Virus record (IMG/VR): IMGVR_UViG_3300043399_000301
Span: 1-32,709 of that record
Direction: 5' to 3' (one strand)
From: a virus
DNA: 32,709 nucleotides
The position numbers were made by a program, and so were the translations under genes. Shown piece by piece: positions 1-7,991 of this stretch. Position 1 is the first letter of the stretch, and each line of letters begins with the position of its first letter. Below the pieces are notes generated by a model. The model worked only from the letters and a program-made list of their open reading frames with translations, made no database searches and had not been told where the DNA came from.

Positions 1-808
1 TTTGTTCCTCAATCAACAGCCCAAGGCTTTCACCTGTCGTTGGGTTGTGGTCGAATCTAGCAACACCTGATGCTGCGGTTTGAAGTACAGGTATGTAGTT
101 GGTGATAGGTTGTGAAGTTGTTGGTGTATAGGCTGTTGCGCTTGAACGTTGTTCTAGTTGAGCGCCCCAGATGTAAATGCCAGAGGTTCCGTCGCCTGTG
201 TATTGAGCGCCGTAAGCACCGAGTGTTGCTCCTGTGTCGGGGTAGCCGATGAAGCCTACTGATGCTGTACTTGTAGCACTGGCAGTGAATGTGATGGAGC
301 AACGATAATAGCCGTTACCAAGGTTAACAATACTAGCGGTTTTACTGGTGGCTCCACCTACAGGAGTACCCGCCGTACCTGCTACTAGGTCAAAACTACA
401 GGCAAAATACGCCCAACCGAATTCTGAGATATAGAGCTTGGTGTATTCAGCAGCTTTTACATGGATGCTTACCGTATATGTGACGCCACTTACTACGTTC
501 GCATTTGACGAATTGACTCCGTGATACCCTGTTGTGGCCGTTGCAACCACTTTATCAGCAGCGCTTGTTCCATCTGGTGCAGTTGTCGCATTTGCAGTTA
601 CTGTTGTATTCGTTTTATTCCAAGCAGCATTATCAAACTCCTGCGAATAACTCAGCAAGTTCTCTTCAGCTTTTGCGAAGGTTTTCCCGTCGTAATATGT
701 TGCAGTGCTTGCTCGGCTGAAGGTGATCCTTGGGTCTAGGGTTTTGGTGTTAGCGAAGTCAAGGAGAAGCGAGGGTTTGGTGCTCGGGTAGAGTGCTGCG
801 ATTGCCAT
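1..808 (-). CDS. Tail fibre/lectin-like structural protein (3' end outside window)
   Basis: An open frame starts with ATG at 808 and runs off the left edge, so at least 269 residues are visible and the C terminus is missing. The start has an AAGGAATCAAC ribosome site and lies 9 bases after the stop of the preceding gene. The N terminus carries a segment built around RITFSRASTATYYDGK, which I recognise from many phage tail and prophage structural proteins. It is followed by a jelly-roll-like beta region with a VSIHVKAAEYTKLYIS stretch resembling carbohydrate-binding modules. It is the last visible gene of the structural run, where receptor-binding proteins are common. A role in surface binding is inferred from family resemblance, not shown. 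Confidence 0.7.
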   Translation of the reverse strand, partial: MAIAALYPSTKPSLLLDFANTKTLDPRITFSRASTATYYDGKTFAKAEENLLSYSQEFDNAAWNKTNTTVTANATTAPDGTSAADKVVATATTGYHGVNSSNANVVSGVTYTVSIHVKAAEYTKLYISEFGWAYFACSFDLVAGTAGTPVGGATSKTASIVNLGNGYYRCSITFTASATSTASVGFIGYPDTGATLGAYGAQYTGDGTSGIYIWGAQLEQRSSATAYTPTTSQPITNYIPVLQTAASGVARFDHNPTTGESLGLLIEEQ

Positions 809-817
809 GTTGATTCC

Positions 818-1357
818 TTACCAAGTGCTCAAAGCAGAGCGTTTCCAAGTGTTTGTAGCTACGCATACGTAAACGTAGTTAGCATCCCACGCTACCTGTC
901 CTGTAGTTCCTGTGTCTGTTGCTGAGGCTGGTGTTTTGGATATTAGGTACAAATTATCAATACTTACAGCTTCTTTGTTCTGGTAAGCCATCGAACCAAG
1001 GTATTGATTCAGAGGAATCTCGTTGGGTTCTGTGCCTATATCTGTTTGTTGAACTACAGGTACACCTTCGTAAATGTAGTTGCCATTCTGTCCGTTGTAC
1101 AACTGAAAAGTATCGGTTGTATTATCGCTGTAATAGATGGTGTAGGTATCGGTTGTTCCAGCAGCACCAGTACCAGAAGTTCTGGCTATGTTGGTGATGC
1201 TATTGCCTTGAATACCTTGTGGCCCAGATGGGCCTTGTCCTACGTCAACAGCTAGAGTAATTTCACTGGGTAAGGTAACAGCTAGGTTTACATCAGAACT
1301 ACCGTCAGATACATTAAGATTTAAATACTGCGGAGAAGCTACTGTAATCGTAGTCAT
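818..1357 (-). CDS. Tail fibre-associated protein with short collagen-like segment
   Basis: A 179-residue protein. Residues about 42-52 contain GPSGPQGIQGNS, a short Gly-X-Y collagen-like stretch typical of trimeric phage fibre or baseplate proteins. A beta-rich segment (TYTIYYSDNTTDTFQLYNGQNG) follows, also common in fibres. The C-terminal part (about residues 120-179) ends in AWDANYVYVCVATNTWKRSAL, a motif seen at the ends of many tail proteins. Its ATG shares one base with the stop of the upstream gene (TAATG), indicating translational coupling. Exact position in the virion is unknown. Confidence 0.65.
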   Translation of the reverse strand: MTTITVASPQYLNLNVSDGSSDVNLAVTLPSEITLAVDVGQGPSGPQGIQGNSITNIARTSGTGAAGTTDTYTIYYSDNTTDTFQLYNGQNGNYIYEGVPVVQQTDIGTEPNEIPLNQYLGSMAYQNKEAVSIDNLYLISKTPASATDTGTTGQVAWDANYVYVCVATNTWKRSALSTW

Positions 1358-1758
1358 TATGCGGCATCCTTGGTCACTTCACGGAATACATTAACTTTAC
1401 CGTAGCACAATGGAATAACTCTACCTGAAGCATCTTGCAATTCCATATCCCATACGTAGGTACTTGCTGCTGCTGCTTCTGAGTCATTATCTGCTGTAAG
1501 CAGTTGAGTTACAGCAGCAGTAAATTCCCAAGTAAATACACCGTTAGCTGCGTTGGTAATAACAAATGTACCAGTAGCTCCGGGTACGAGTGTACTTGTA
1601 GCTGTCTTACGAATTTGAGCACGTAGCGTAGCACCTGTAAGGTTTACAGGGGTAGCATTTGGGTTGGTTAAAGTACAAGTATTAGGGCCGAATGTAGCAC
1701 CTTGTCTGATTAGCAAGTCCAACTCTGCGCCCTTGGTTCCGATTACTGGTGCTGGCAT
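1357..1758 (-). CDS. Baseplate/fibre-type structural protein (BppU N-domain-like)
   Basis: A 133-residue protein with the pattern LDLLIRQGATFGP...LTNPNATPVNLTGATLRAQIRK. This resembles the N-terminal beta domain of phage baseplate upper or fibre-attachment proteins. There is no signal peptide or membrane segment. It ends in a TAATG overlap with the next gene. The homing-endonuclease gene at 1848-2609 separates it from the major capsid gene, so the endonuclease has inserted between the head and tail-fibre parts of the cluster. The function is assigned by resemblance only. Confidence 0.6.
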   Translation of the reverse strand: MPAPVIGTKGAELDLLIRQGATFGPNTCTLTNPNATPVNLTGATLRAQIRKTATSTLVPGATGTFVITNAANGVFTWEFTAAVTQLLTADNDSEAAAASTYVWDMELQDASGRVIPLCYGKVNVFREVTKDAA

Positions 1759-1805
1759 ATTATTCCTTTGTTACTTTATTACTTTATTTATCTAGTTACC
1801 TTTAG

Positions 1806-1832
1806 AAATCGTACTAGCTTGTAATACGATTT
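1806..1832. terminator. Intergenic hairpin downstream of the GIY-YIG/HNH gene
   Basis: An 8-bp perfect inverted repeat (AAATCGTA / TACGATTT) with an 11-base loop lies between the endonuclease stop and the next structural gene. No U-run follows on the minus strand, so it is a weak terminator candidate or an mRNA-processing or stability hairpin. Confidence 0.4.
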
Positions 1833-1847
1833 GTGAAGGTTGATTCG

Positions 1848-2609
1848 TTAGTTGTAATGCTTTTCTTCCATACTCTTGCGCCACGCGCAAGCTAGACGAA
1901 AGGCTTCAGCTTCGCCGTATTTGTTCACGTTGAAGGATTTGCTTATTTTCTTTTCATCAACAGTAGCCACAGCCCTGAACCTACTACCATCTCTAAAAAC
2001 ACACATGACCCCTGTATTAGAGTTTATTTTCTTTTTGCTTCTGGCGTTTTGAGACTTAGTTGCAATTCTTAGATTTGAAATCTTGTTGTTCATTGAGTTA
2101 CCATCAATGTGGTCAACTACAGTATTTTCTGGAGTTTCATTTCCATGCAAAACCCATATTATTCTATGAACAAGGTGTTGTTTATTTGCGTTCTTAACTT
2201 TCCAATACTTCTTACCATGATGTTCAGCTAAGTGACCAGCAGGCCCAATAGTACCTCGTTTACCAATACCATTAAAACGTCCCGCAATCCTCACCAAACA
2301 ACTGGGGCTTGACTCATCGTATCTAAAATATTTACTAAGTTCTTCAGCGTCTAGTTCTAATCTCGAAAAACCTTTTGATATATTGATAAGACCTTCAGTT
2401 TTTGAAAGCATGTCTTTTTCTAGTTCGAGAGCCTCTGTCTCCGTAAGTCCAGCAATAAGAACCTTGGCCTCAAACCCGTCTTTACTCGTTTCTTTCCAAA
2501 TCTTTGATCTATTTGTTTTTGCAGATAGTCTCTCACCTCGTCCTTTTCCGATGTAAAATAATTTACCGTCCAAAGCGTAGTGCCCATATACATAGAAATC
2601 ATTTTTCAT
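1848..2609 (-). CDS. Homing endonuclease with GIY-YIG and HNH/AP2 domains
   Basis: A 253-residue protein with two nuclease-type domains. Residues 5-80 form a GIY-YIG domain of the 'YVYGHY...FYIGKGRGERL' class: Y6/Y8, Y19-I-G-K-G and R27 are visible, with glutamates in ALELEKD at 61-66. Residues 147-190 form an HNH_3 domain: H148, VVDHIDGNSMNN (D166, H167, N174-175) and KISNLRIAT. Residues 195-250 resemble the AP2-like DNA-binding tail that follows HNH domains in phage endonucleases. It is a free-standing gene between the capsid and fibre genes, with its own promoter and a structured leader shared with the endonuclease at 22318-23391. Probable role: a selfish DNA endonuclease that spreads itself. 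Whether both active sites work is unknown. Confidence 0.85.
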   Translation of the reverse strand: MKNDFYVYGHYALDGKLFYIGKGRGERLSAKTNRSKIWKETSKDGFEAKVLIAGLTETEALELEKDMLSKTEGLINISKGFSRLELDAEELSKYFRYDESSPSCLVRIAGRFNGIGKRGTIGPAGHLAEHHGKKYWKVKNANKQHLVHRIIWVLHGNETPENTVVDHIDGNSMNNKISNLRIATKSQNARSKKKINSNTGVMCVFRDGSRFRAVATVDEKKISKSFNVNKYGEAEAFRLACAWRKSMEEKHYN

Positions 2610-2645
2610 TGTTTCATCCCTAAAACAAATCCACGATATAAACAG

Positions 2646-2692
2646 CAGACAGGCAGGTGGATGATCTGCTTTTCGGTAGCGAACCTAGTCTG
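2646..2692 (-). ncRNA. Structured leader element of the first homing-endonuclease gene
   Basis: A 47-nt element in the 5' leader, which folds (minus strand) as outer stem CAGAC/GTCTG, inner hairpin GGT/ACC, linker GAAAA, and second hairpin GCAG/CTGC. A homologous 46-nt copy lies at 23423-23468 in front of the other endonuclease gene. The stems differ by compensating changes while the linker CCGAAAAG and flanking TAGGT are conserved. Function is unknown; translation or transcription control of the endonuclease is an inference. Confidence 0.6.
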
Positions 2693-2706
2693 TGTCATAA
2701 AAGTAA

Positions 2707-2736
2707 ATTATATCATAAATAGGGATGAGTTAACAA
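2707..2736 (-). promoter_or_regulatory. Sigma-70-like promoter for the GIY-YIG/HNH gene
   Basis: On the minus strand TTGTTA (2731-2736), an 18-base spacer and a perfect TATAAT (2707-2712) lie downstream of the capsid gene stop and upstream of the leader element. The -35 sits in the loop of a 6-bp hairpin (ATAGGG at 2719-2724 / CCCTAT at 2737-2742). This would let the endonuclease be transcribed separately from the capsid operon. Confidence 0.55.
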
Positions 2737-2774
2737 CCCTATCTAGTTATAATCTAATTAAAGATTATCTATTA

Positions 2775-3800
2775 TCAGGCCTTAGTTGCCTTAATAATAA
2801 GCTGTGGCTTCATCACAACGTTAATGAAGTTAGATTGAGCTTCAATCTCAACGCCTTCACCTTTTGGATCAGCGTAAGTCCACATATAACGCTTTTCAGC
2901 GACAGTGTTAACAAAGTCCATCTTGTTAGCGGGAGCGTACCAAGTCTTGAATACTTCAGTAGTACCAGTGGGAACGAACACAGCGGTATCAGCAGGAATC
3001 AGAGTCTGACCAGCCAATACAGTGCGAACTTCCACGAAGCGAATACCACCGTAGGTGAATTCACGGTACAGACCGTTACTACCACCAGCGCGGTTACGTT
3101 GGATCATTTGACCTTCGGTAGCCGAGAAGTATTGGTAAGCGGCTTGTACTTTAGCATGACCAATCAAGGCAGCAAAGAAACCAGGGGAGCAGTAACCGAC
3201 AATACCGGTGATGATTTCACCAGATTGTGAACCATCTTGTAGGGCTGCGATAACAGTTTCAACTTTACCGATAACGTCAGCAGAAGCGTTGGTTAGGTCA
3301 AAGTTTACGTTGGTTTGAGTAACACCGAAGTCGGTAGCAAAGTTACCAGCAACAGTGCCGTTAGGAGCGTACAAGTCAAGTGAAGTCAAGGTCTTGAAAC
3401 GAGCAACTTCCAGAGTTACGTCGAAAGACTTAGCGATACGTTCCATCTTGCGAGCCATAACAGCAGCAGCAGTTTCAGCAGCATCAGCAGAACCGTAGGC
3501 ACGACGACCCTGAATATCTTCAGGCTTAACAGCGTCTACGATTGGGAAGTGCGGAACGTAGTAAGAACGAATCTTACGGAGGTCATCACTGTTAGCAGAA
3601 GGCTTTGCACCGCGATATTGGTCGCCAATCAAGCCGAAAGACTTGTTAACTTCTTCAAAGGTTGCAGAGTAAGTGCTCAAAGATTCTTCGGAGAACAAAC
3701 CAACGTCGTTCAGCAAAGTCCAAGAGTTAGGAATGATTTGAATTTCTTGGGTATAATCCTGAACTTCAAACGCATTAGACAGGCTACGAGTAATAGGCAT
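2775..3800 (-). CDS. Major capsid protein (lambda gpE-like)
   Basis: A 341-residue protein matching the phage major capsid protein E family (HK97-type fold) in length and pattern. It has an N-terminal 'ITRSLSNAFEVQDYTQEIQ' arm, a central stretch with ALQDGSQSGEIITGIVGYCSPGFF, and a C terminus with GTTEVFKTWYAPANKMDFVNTVAEKRYMW ending in NFINVVMKPQLIIKA. Such proteins form the icosahedral shell. It follows protease, scaffold-like and decoration genes in the classical order, with a 32-base gap to the decoration gene and a clear ribosome site (AAGGATATTAAAA). Transcription probably comes from the promoter at 6090-6118. Confidence 0.93.
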   Translation of the reverse strand: MPITRSLSNAFEVQDYTQEIQIIPNSWTLLNDVGLFSEESLSTYSATFEEVNKSFGLIGDQYRGAKPSANSDDLRKIRSYYVPHFPIVDAVKPEDIQGRRAYGSADAAETAAAVMARKMERIAKSFDVTLEVARFKTLTSLDLYAPNGTVAGNFATDFGVTQTNVNFDLTNASADVIGKVETVIAALQDGSQSGEIITGIVGYCSPGFFAALIGHAKVQAAYQYFSATEGQMIQRNRAGGSNGLYREFTYGGIRFVEVRTVLAGQTLIPADTAVFVPTGTTEVFKTWYAPANKMDFVNTVAEKRYMWTYADPKGEGVEIEAQSNFINVVMKPQLIIKATKA

Positions 3801-3832
3801 TTTTAATATCCTTTATATTTATAAACTACTAA

Positions 3833-4231
3833 TTAAACAGTAGCGAGTACGCGAATGTTCTTAGCTTCCAAGGCTGCGTAGATAGCGTCTTTTTCAGCTT
3901 GCTGGTCGTGCGAAGCATCCAGAACCAAAGCACCCTTAGAGATAGCAGCAGGGCCACGAACCAGAACAACCAACTTGGTGTCGGTAGTAGCTGCAATAGC
4001 TTTGTCTTCCAGAACGATAGCGTCAGCGGTTTGTGAACCGTCTACAGCAGTTTGTACACAGATTTTGTACTTACCACCAGCGGTTACTTTACCTAGCACA
4101 GTACCCACAGCGTAGGTCTTAGCAGTTGCTTCGTTAACGGTCACAACTTCACGGCAGTAACCCAGAGAGTCCCAAAGTTCAGCTTTGAGCAAGTTGCTCA
4201 GACGTTGAGTAGATGTCGAAATTACGGACAT
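3833..4231 (-). CDS. Head decoration protein (lambda gpD-like)
   Basis: A 132-residue protein of the head decoration family. It has a central YAVGTVLGKVTAGGKYKICVQTAVDGSQTADAIVLEDKAIAAT segment followed by LVVLVRGPAAISKGALVLD, the typical layout of lambda D-type proteins that trimerise on the expanded capsid surface and stabilise it. It lies directly upstream of the major capsid gene and downstream of the scaffold-like gene, as expected. A length of 110-135 residues is normal for the family. Confidence 0.88.
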   Translation of the reverse strand: MSVISTSTQRLSNLLKAELWDSLGYCREVVTVNEATAKTYAVGTVLGKVTAGGKYKICVQTAVDGSQTADAIVLEDKAIAATTDTKLVVLVRGPAAISKGALVLDASHDQQAEKDAIYAALEAKNIRVLATV

Positions 4232-4257
4232 TATATTTTTCCTTTAATAATACTAGA

Positions 4258-4674
4258 TTACTTACCTTGCTTGGCGTACTTAGCTTTCAGCAGACGCTCA
4301 ACAGCAGATTCTTCTTTTTTAACTTCAGCTTCACCGCTTGCACCCTTTTCAACGAAAAGATCGCTTTTATCAGCAGCAGCAGTCAGTTCTTGCAAAGCCT
4401 TGACAACAGCTTCAAAGTCAGCAGCATCTGCATCCTTAACAGCCTTGAACAATACTTCAGCCTTACCTTCATCCTTCACAGCAGCCAGAACTTCGCTCTT
4501 ACGAGCTTTTTCAATAGCAGCTTTCTTCTCAGCTTCAAACTGAGCAATGGTTTCCATAGCTTTTTGCAGAGCAACCTTTTGTTCATCCAATGCTTTTTGC
4601 ACGGATTCAAATGCAGCTTTCTCTACCATTTCTACGGTCACTTCTTGCTCAACAGTTTTCACTTCTTGAGTCAT
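4258..4674 (-). CDS. Possible nested in-frame scaffold (internal start)
   Basis: Inside the longer gene an ATG at 4674 is preceded by AAGGAAACCGTA, a good ribosome site 7-8 bases upstream. The 138-residue product would be exactly the coiled-coil region (MTQEVKTVEQEVTVEM...). Lambda makes its scaffold Nu3 from an internal start within gene C in the same way. Seen: start codon, ribosome site and domain boundary coincide. Inferred: that it is used. Confidence 0.45.
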   Translation of the reverse strand: MTQEVKTVEQEVTVEMVEKAAFESVQKALDEQKVALQKAMETIAQFEAEKKAAIEKARKSEVLAAVKDEGKAEVLFKAVKDADAADFEAVVKALQELTAAADKSDLFVEKGASGEAEVKKEESAVERLLKAKYAKQGK

Positions 4675-5277
4675 TACGGTTTCCTTATTTGCTTGTTTTA
4701 ACACAGAGGCAGATACCTCTTCTTCTTGTTTAACCTCGACGTCGATCTTTGAGGTATCGTCTACCGCTGCTTGTTTAGCAACAGGTTTAGATTCTTTACT
4801 TTGTTTGTCTATTTTCTTGAAGGCTTTTTCAATCTTGGCTTGATCTTGAAGTATTGCCAAGTATTCATCTTCTTTCAAGGCAGACAAAACATCTGCTAGA
4901 CTATCAGCTTCGTAAGCTGCTTTTAGAATTTCAAATGCTTCAAGTTTGGATTGAATGTAATTCTCATACCAATCTTCAGAGTCTTCTACTACTTCTGCTT
5001 CTGGTTGTACATAACCCATCATTCGCGCTAGGACTTGAGCATCTTCATAATAAATATGAAAAAACTTCTGAAGGAAGTCAGGCAACTCCATTGTTACTTT
5101 TACTTGCTGCATCTTCTGTACGAATTCGTCAGAAAAGTTAGAGGCTTTTAGTACCAGAGCATAATCATGACCGTTAGCGGGGCCTCCTTGGTCTTTAGAT
5201 ACAAGTGCAATGTGTGCCCCTGTACTATCGAACTGTATGTTACTCAAGCGTTTCTTGGCTTTTGTTTGTGTTGTCAT
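4258..5277 (-). CDS. Capsid scaffolding-type protein (long form)
   Basis: A 339-residue protein between protease and decoration genes. Residues 1-150 contain a mixed region including KVTMELPDFLQKFFHIYYEDAQVLARMMGY. Residues 200-339 are highly charged, rich in Glu, Lys and Ala and predicted to be a long coiled coil (EKAAFESVQKALDEQKVALQKAMETIAQFEAEKK), which is typical of capsid scaffolds. Its start overlaps the stop of the protease gene (5274), a coupled arrangement. An internal ATG at 4674 with its own ribosome site could yield a shorter scaffold. The name rests on gene order plus composition. Confidence 0.65.
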   Translation of the reverse strand: MTTQTKAKKRLSNIQFDSTGAHIALVSKDQGGPANGHDYALVLKASNFSDEFVQKMQQVKVTMELPDFLQKFFHIYYEDAQVLARMMGYVQPEAEVVEDSEDWYENYIQSKLEAFEILKAAYEADSLADVLSALKEDEYLAILQDQAKIEKAFKKIDKQSKESKPVAKQAAVDDTSKIDVEVKQEEEVSASVLKQANKETVMTQEVKTVEQEVTVEMVEKAAFESVQKALDEQKVALQKAMETIAQFEAEKKAAIEKARKSEVLAAVKDEGKAEVLFKAVKDADAADFEAVVKALQELTAAADKSDLFVEKGASGEAEVKKEESAVERLLKAKYAKQGK

Positions 5278-6038
5278 TCATCATCCTTTTCTAAGTTTTC
5301 TACTGAAGCCATTGCACCAATAGAAACTCCGTTAATATCGCCTGATTTAATCAATTCCCAAAGTCCGTCATTCAAGCATTGAACTGTACAAAGCCATGTA
5401 CCTTTCTTTACGAATTTATCACCAAGGACAAAATCAGTAGGTGCAATGTACGACTCTGCGAATTCAAAAGTATCTGTCTGAACCAAATGAAACAGATTGG
5501 CTTTTTGGCAGAATTTGTTGAAATTGTGACAAGCCTTACGAACTTCATCCTCTGAAGTAATATCGCCATGAAGGTCAACTTCATCTGGAGACATTACTAC
5601 AAATGTAGCTTGTTGTAATTCTTCATTGACTGCTTTAGTAACAGGCAACTTCAAACCCTGCAATTCATTTTCATTATCAAGTTCAGCCTGAGTAATTTCT
5701 TTCTTGTAACTCTTAACAATACCTTGTTCTTTCAGAACCAGTCTAGTCCATGCTAATGCGCTAGAACCACCAGCAGCGAGAAATGCTGCGGTATCGCTAT
5801 CTACGTTGTTACCTTCAAGTCTCTTATTGGGTTGGTATTTTTGCTCTGCTTTAGTTAGGAATGAATACAGTTGTTTTACTTCATCAAGTGACAAGGCACC
5901 TTTTGAAATCTGTTCAGTAAATGGCTTTACTTTATCCCTAGCTGTTTGACTTGCTAATGATTTAGCTTTCTCAAACAATGCAACCCCTCGCAGAGAATTG
6001 TTCTTAACGGCTTGTGTTGGCTTAAATAATTCTGCCAT
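5274..6038 (-). CDS. Prohead protease, XkdF family
   Basis: A 254-residue protein. Residues about 140-245 match the XkdF putative phage serine protease pattern: ATFVVMSPDEVDLHGDITSEDEVRKA (H157 in DLHGD), then FEFAESYIAPTDF (S196 followed by YIAP), KKGTWLCTV, and WELIKSGDINGVSIGAMA. Residues 1-130 form a helical, polar N-terminal part that is probably a head-interaction region. Such proteases cut scaffold and capsid N termini during maturation. It is the first gene after the strong promoter at 6090-6118 and has the ribosome site AAGGAGACTTGG. Confidence 0.85.
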   Translation of the reverse strand: MAELFKPTQAVKNNSLRGVALFEKAKSLASQTARDKVKPFTEQISKGALSLDEVKQLYSFLTKAEQKYQPNKRLEGNNVDSDTAAFLAAGGSSALAWTRLVLKEQGIVKSYKKEITQAELDNENELQGLKLPVTKAVNEELQQATFVVMSPDEVDLHGDITSEDEVRKACHNFNKFCQKANLFHLVQTDTFEFAESYIAPTDFVLGDKFVKKGTWLCTVQCLNDGLWELIKSGDINGVSIGAMASVENLEKDDE

Positions 6039-6079
6039 CCAAGTCTCCTTAATTCTGTGGGTTAATTAACTAATTAACG

Positions 6080-6138
6080 ACCTTCTAATATAATAACATT
6101 CAACAGATTTAATGTCAAGTCTTTTTTATTTAGAAGGT
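6080..6138. repeat. 9-bp inverted repeat bracketing the capsid-operon promoter
   Basis: ACCTTCTAA at 6080-6088 and its exact complement TTAGAAGGT at 6130-6138 lie 50 bases apart centre to centre. They straddle the -35/-10 pair at 6090-6118. The symmetric placement suggests a pair of sites for a dimeric regulator. Confidence 0.6.
6090..6118 (-). promoter_or_regulatory. Strong promoter of the capsid operon
   Basis: On the minus strand the consensus TTGACA (6113-6118), a 17-base spacer ending in TGT, and TATTAT (6090-6095) form an extended -10 promoter about 50 bases upstream of the protease start. No comparable site lies nearer. It would drive protease, scaffold, decoration and capsid genes. 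Confidence 0.75.
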
Positions 6139-6159
6139 AGTTATAACAACTATAAGTTA

Positions 6160-6636
6160 TTAGGCAGACAAAGCAATCGCTGTCTTTACTGCTTTCAGAA
6201 TCTTGTCTAATTGTATTTCTTGTTCAGGTGTTAATCCACCTGTTGCGCTTTCAATAGAGTAAGCGAGGTTAGATACAGTAGCAACAACACCACCACCGGG
6301 TTGAATAATGTAAGGACTTGCTCCTGAGTCATTATACAAAGTACCTTGAATTTCAATGTAATGGTCAATTACGACTTGCCAACCGTTAATCAAAAAGTAA
6401 ATGTCACCTGCGTATTTACCTAAACCCACAGGGTCGCCACCGATAGTACGAATAGCAGGAAGGAACTTAGCGTTGTCATACAACTGTAACCATTCCTTCA
6501 TTGCGCTATACAAATCTACTTTAACATCAATGGTGCTAACATAGGGTGATATGGTTATCAACTTATTAACACCATCAAAGTTTACTTTATGATTATTACT
6601 CCATTGGTCGCCATAGGCTGACCAAAGCATTAGCAT
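6160..6636 (-). CDS. Phage minor structural (tail/fibre-type) protein
   Basis: A 158-residue protein when started at the ATG at 6636. That start is preferred over the GTG at 6642 because AAGGAG lies 8 bases upstream of it, and it overlaps the previous stop by one base (TAATG). The core ITISPYVSTIDVKVDLYSAMKEWLQLYDNAKFLPAIRTIGGDPVG...YAGDIYFLINGWQVVIDH is a recurrent motif in structural proteins of many large phages. The C-terminal LTPEQEIQLDKILKAVKTAI is a probable helix that may mediate attachment. The exact virion location is unknown. Confidence 0.65.
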   Translation of the reverse strand: MLMLWSAYGDQWSNNHKVNFDGVNKLITISPYVSTIDVKVDLYSAMKEWLQLYDNAKFLPAIRTIGGDPVGLGKYAGDIYFLINGWQVVIDHYIEIQGTLYNDSGASPYIIQPGGGVVATVSNLAYSIESATGGLTPEQEIQLDKILKAVKTAIALSA

Positions 6637-7988
6637 TACCACAACTCCTTGTAGCCAATGTTCATAGATACAGTTGTTGCATTAGCTGTTAGTCTAGTAG
6701 CCAAGACAGACCATACTTCATAAGTACCATCTGCGTTCATCAAGATACCTTCGTCATTCTTCTCAAAGAACTTATCAAGGTCTATGCTTGTAGCACCAGC
6801 AGGGAAGTACAATGTCTTGAACTTCTGTGAGCCAGTTGTACTGACGGTGCCACCATAGTTAACTTCAGCAATACTTGCCAAGGAAGTCCATGTACCACCT
6901 GTAACAGAAGTAGCTTGCCACAGGGTAATTGCAACAGGTTCATTGCAATAAACGTTCAATGTCTCTGGGTAAATAATAACTGAGTTATGTTTTGAATTAA
7001 CCGTAGCGACTGCTCTGATATTAGCAAGGGTAGTATTAGTAACCACACTAACGTTATTTGCATCAATATCAGCAAAACGCCAATAGGCGTAGTCCTGAAA
7101 GTTACCTTCTGTATATGCTGACAAGCATACCGTGCGCAATTCTGAAGTGGAACCTGTAATACCTGTGTTGGTATTTTCTGTACTGATAGGCAATGTACCT
7201 GTACGCATGAACGGAAGGGTGTTAGCACCAGCGTTCTTAAACTCGTGACAAACCAAACGAGTACCGTCTGGTAGGTAGATACCAAATCTACAACGACCTG
7301 CACCAAGCCATTGATAGTCCAACCACCATACGTTGATTTTTGTAATATCAAGAACGTGACCAGACAAACCTGTGCCGTCTAGTTTATCTACGTTCCAATT
7401 TGCTTGGTTTACTGCTGTTTCAACAACAGACCCAGAGGTACTATTACGCAATACAACTTGAAGGTTTGTATTATGCAAGCAGAAGAATGCGCCATCGTTT
7501 GTATCGAATGCACCCCAACGTCTTACGTTATTTGCTTTACCTGTATCTCCGCAAGAAATAGTCATCTTGTAGAGATTTGCACTACCGGGAAGGTAGTAAT
7601 GATAGCGATTGGTAGTTAGTTTTACAGAGCTACCAGAAGCAGATGTTGTTGATAGCACTTCGCTAGAACCAACAGCATCGTAAGTCAATGCACCACCAGT
7701 TGCAGTTGTTACTGTAAACAACGAACTGTAAGTGTCAAGAGATGATTCATAAACACCCAAAGGATGCTCGTGAGTTGTTTTCAAAGAGCCAAAGCCACCC
7801 ATGATGGGTTGACCTTCTGCAAATCGAACAGAGGCTGCACCTCGTCCATCTACAGCAAGAATTTGAGTAGGTGTGTTACTATCAGCCAAGTGCATTACTT
7901 GAGTTTCTACAGAGTCAGCACCAACTGTTTGTGTTTTACTATATACCTTTTTACCTGCTCCGTCTGGAGGAACTCTTACGTATGCCAT
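6636..7988 (-). CDS. Large minor structural protein
   Basis: A 450-residue protein that starts AYVRVPPDGAGKKVYSKTQTVGADSVETQVMHLAD, a beta-rich N terminus seen in phage virion proteins. It continues with a long beta-sandwich-like region without enzymatic motifs (for example RFGIYLPDGTRLVCHEF). No signal peptide or transmembrane helix is visible. It is coupled by TAATG to the next gene. I recognise it only as a phage structural protein, probably of the tail or baseplate. Confidence 0.6.
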   Translation of the reverse strand: MAYVRVPPDGAGKKVYSKTQTVGADSVETQVMHLADSNTPTQILAVDGRGAASVRFAEGQPIMGGFGSLKTTHEHPLGVYESSLDTYSSLFTVTTATGGALTYDAVGSSEVLSTTSASGSSVKLTTNRYHYYLPGSANLYKMTISCGDTGKANNVRRWGAFDTNDGAFFCLHNTNLQVVLRNSTSGSVVETAVNQANWNVDKLDGTGLSGHVLDITKINVWWLDYQWLGAGRCRFGIYLPDGTRLVCHEFKNAGANTLPFMRTGTLPISTENTNTGITGSTSELRTVCLSAYTEGNFQDYAYWRFADIDANNVSVVTNTTLANIRAVATVNSKHNSVIIYPETLNVYCNEPVAITLWQATSVTGGTWTSLASIAEVNYGGTVSTTGSQKFKTLYFPAGATSIDLDKFFEKNDEGILMNADGTYEVWSVLATRLTANATTVSMNIGYKELW

Positions 7989-7991
7989 TGA

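Noticed and set aside
2646-2692. Hammerhead ribozyme in the endonuclease leader
   Set aside because: A GAAA-type linker is present in a three-stem shape, but the CUGANGA core and the cleavage-site pattern are absent.
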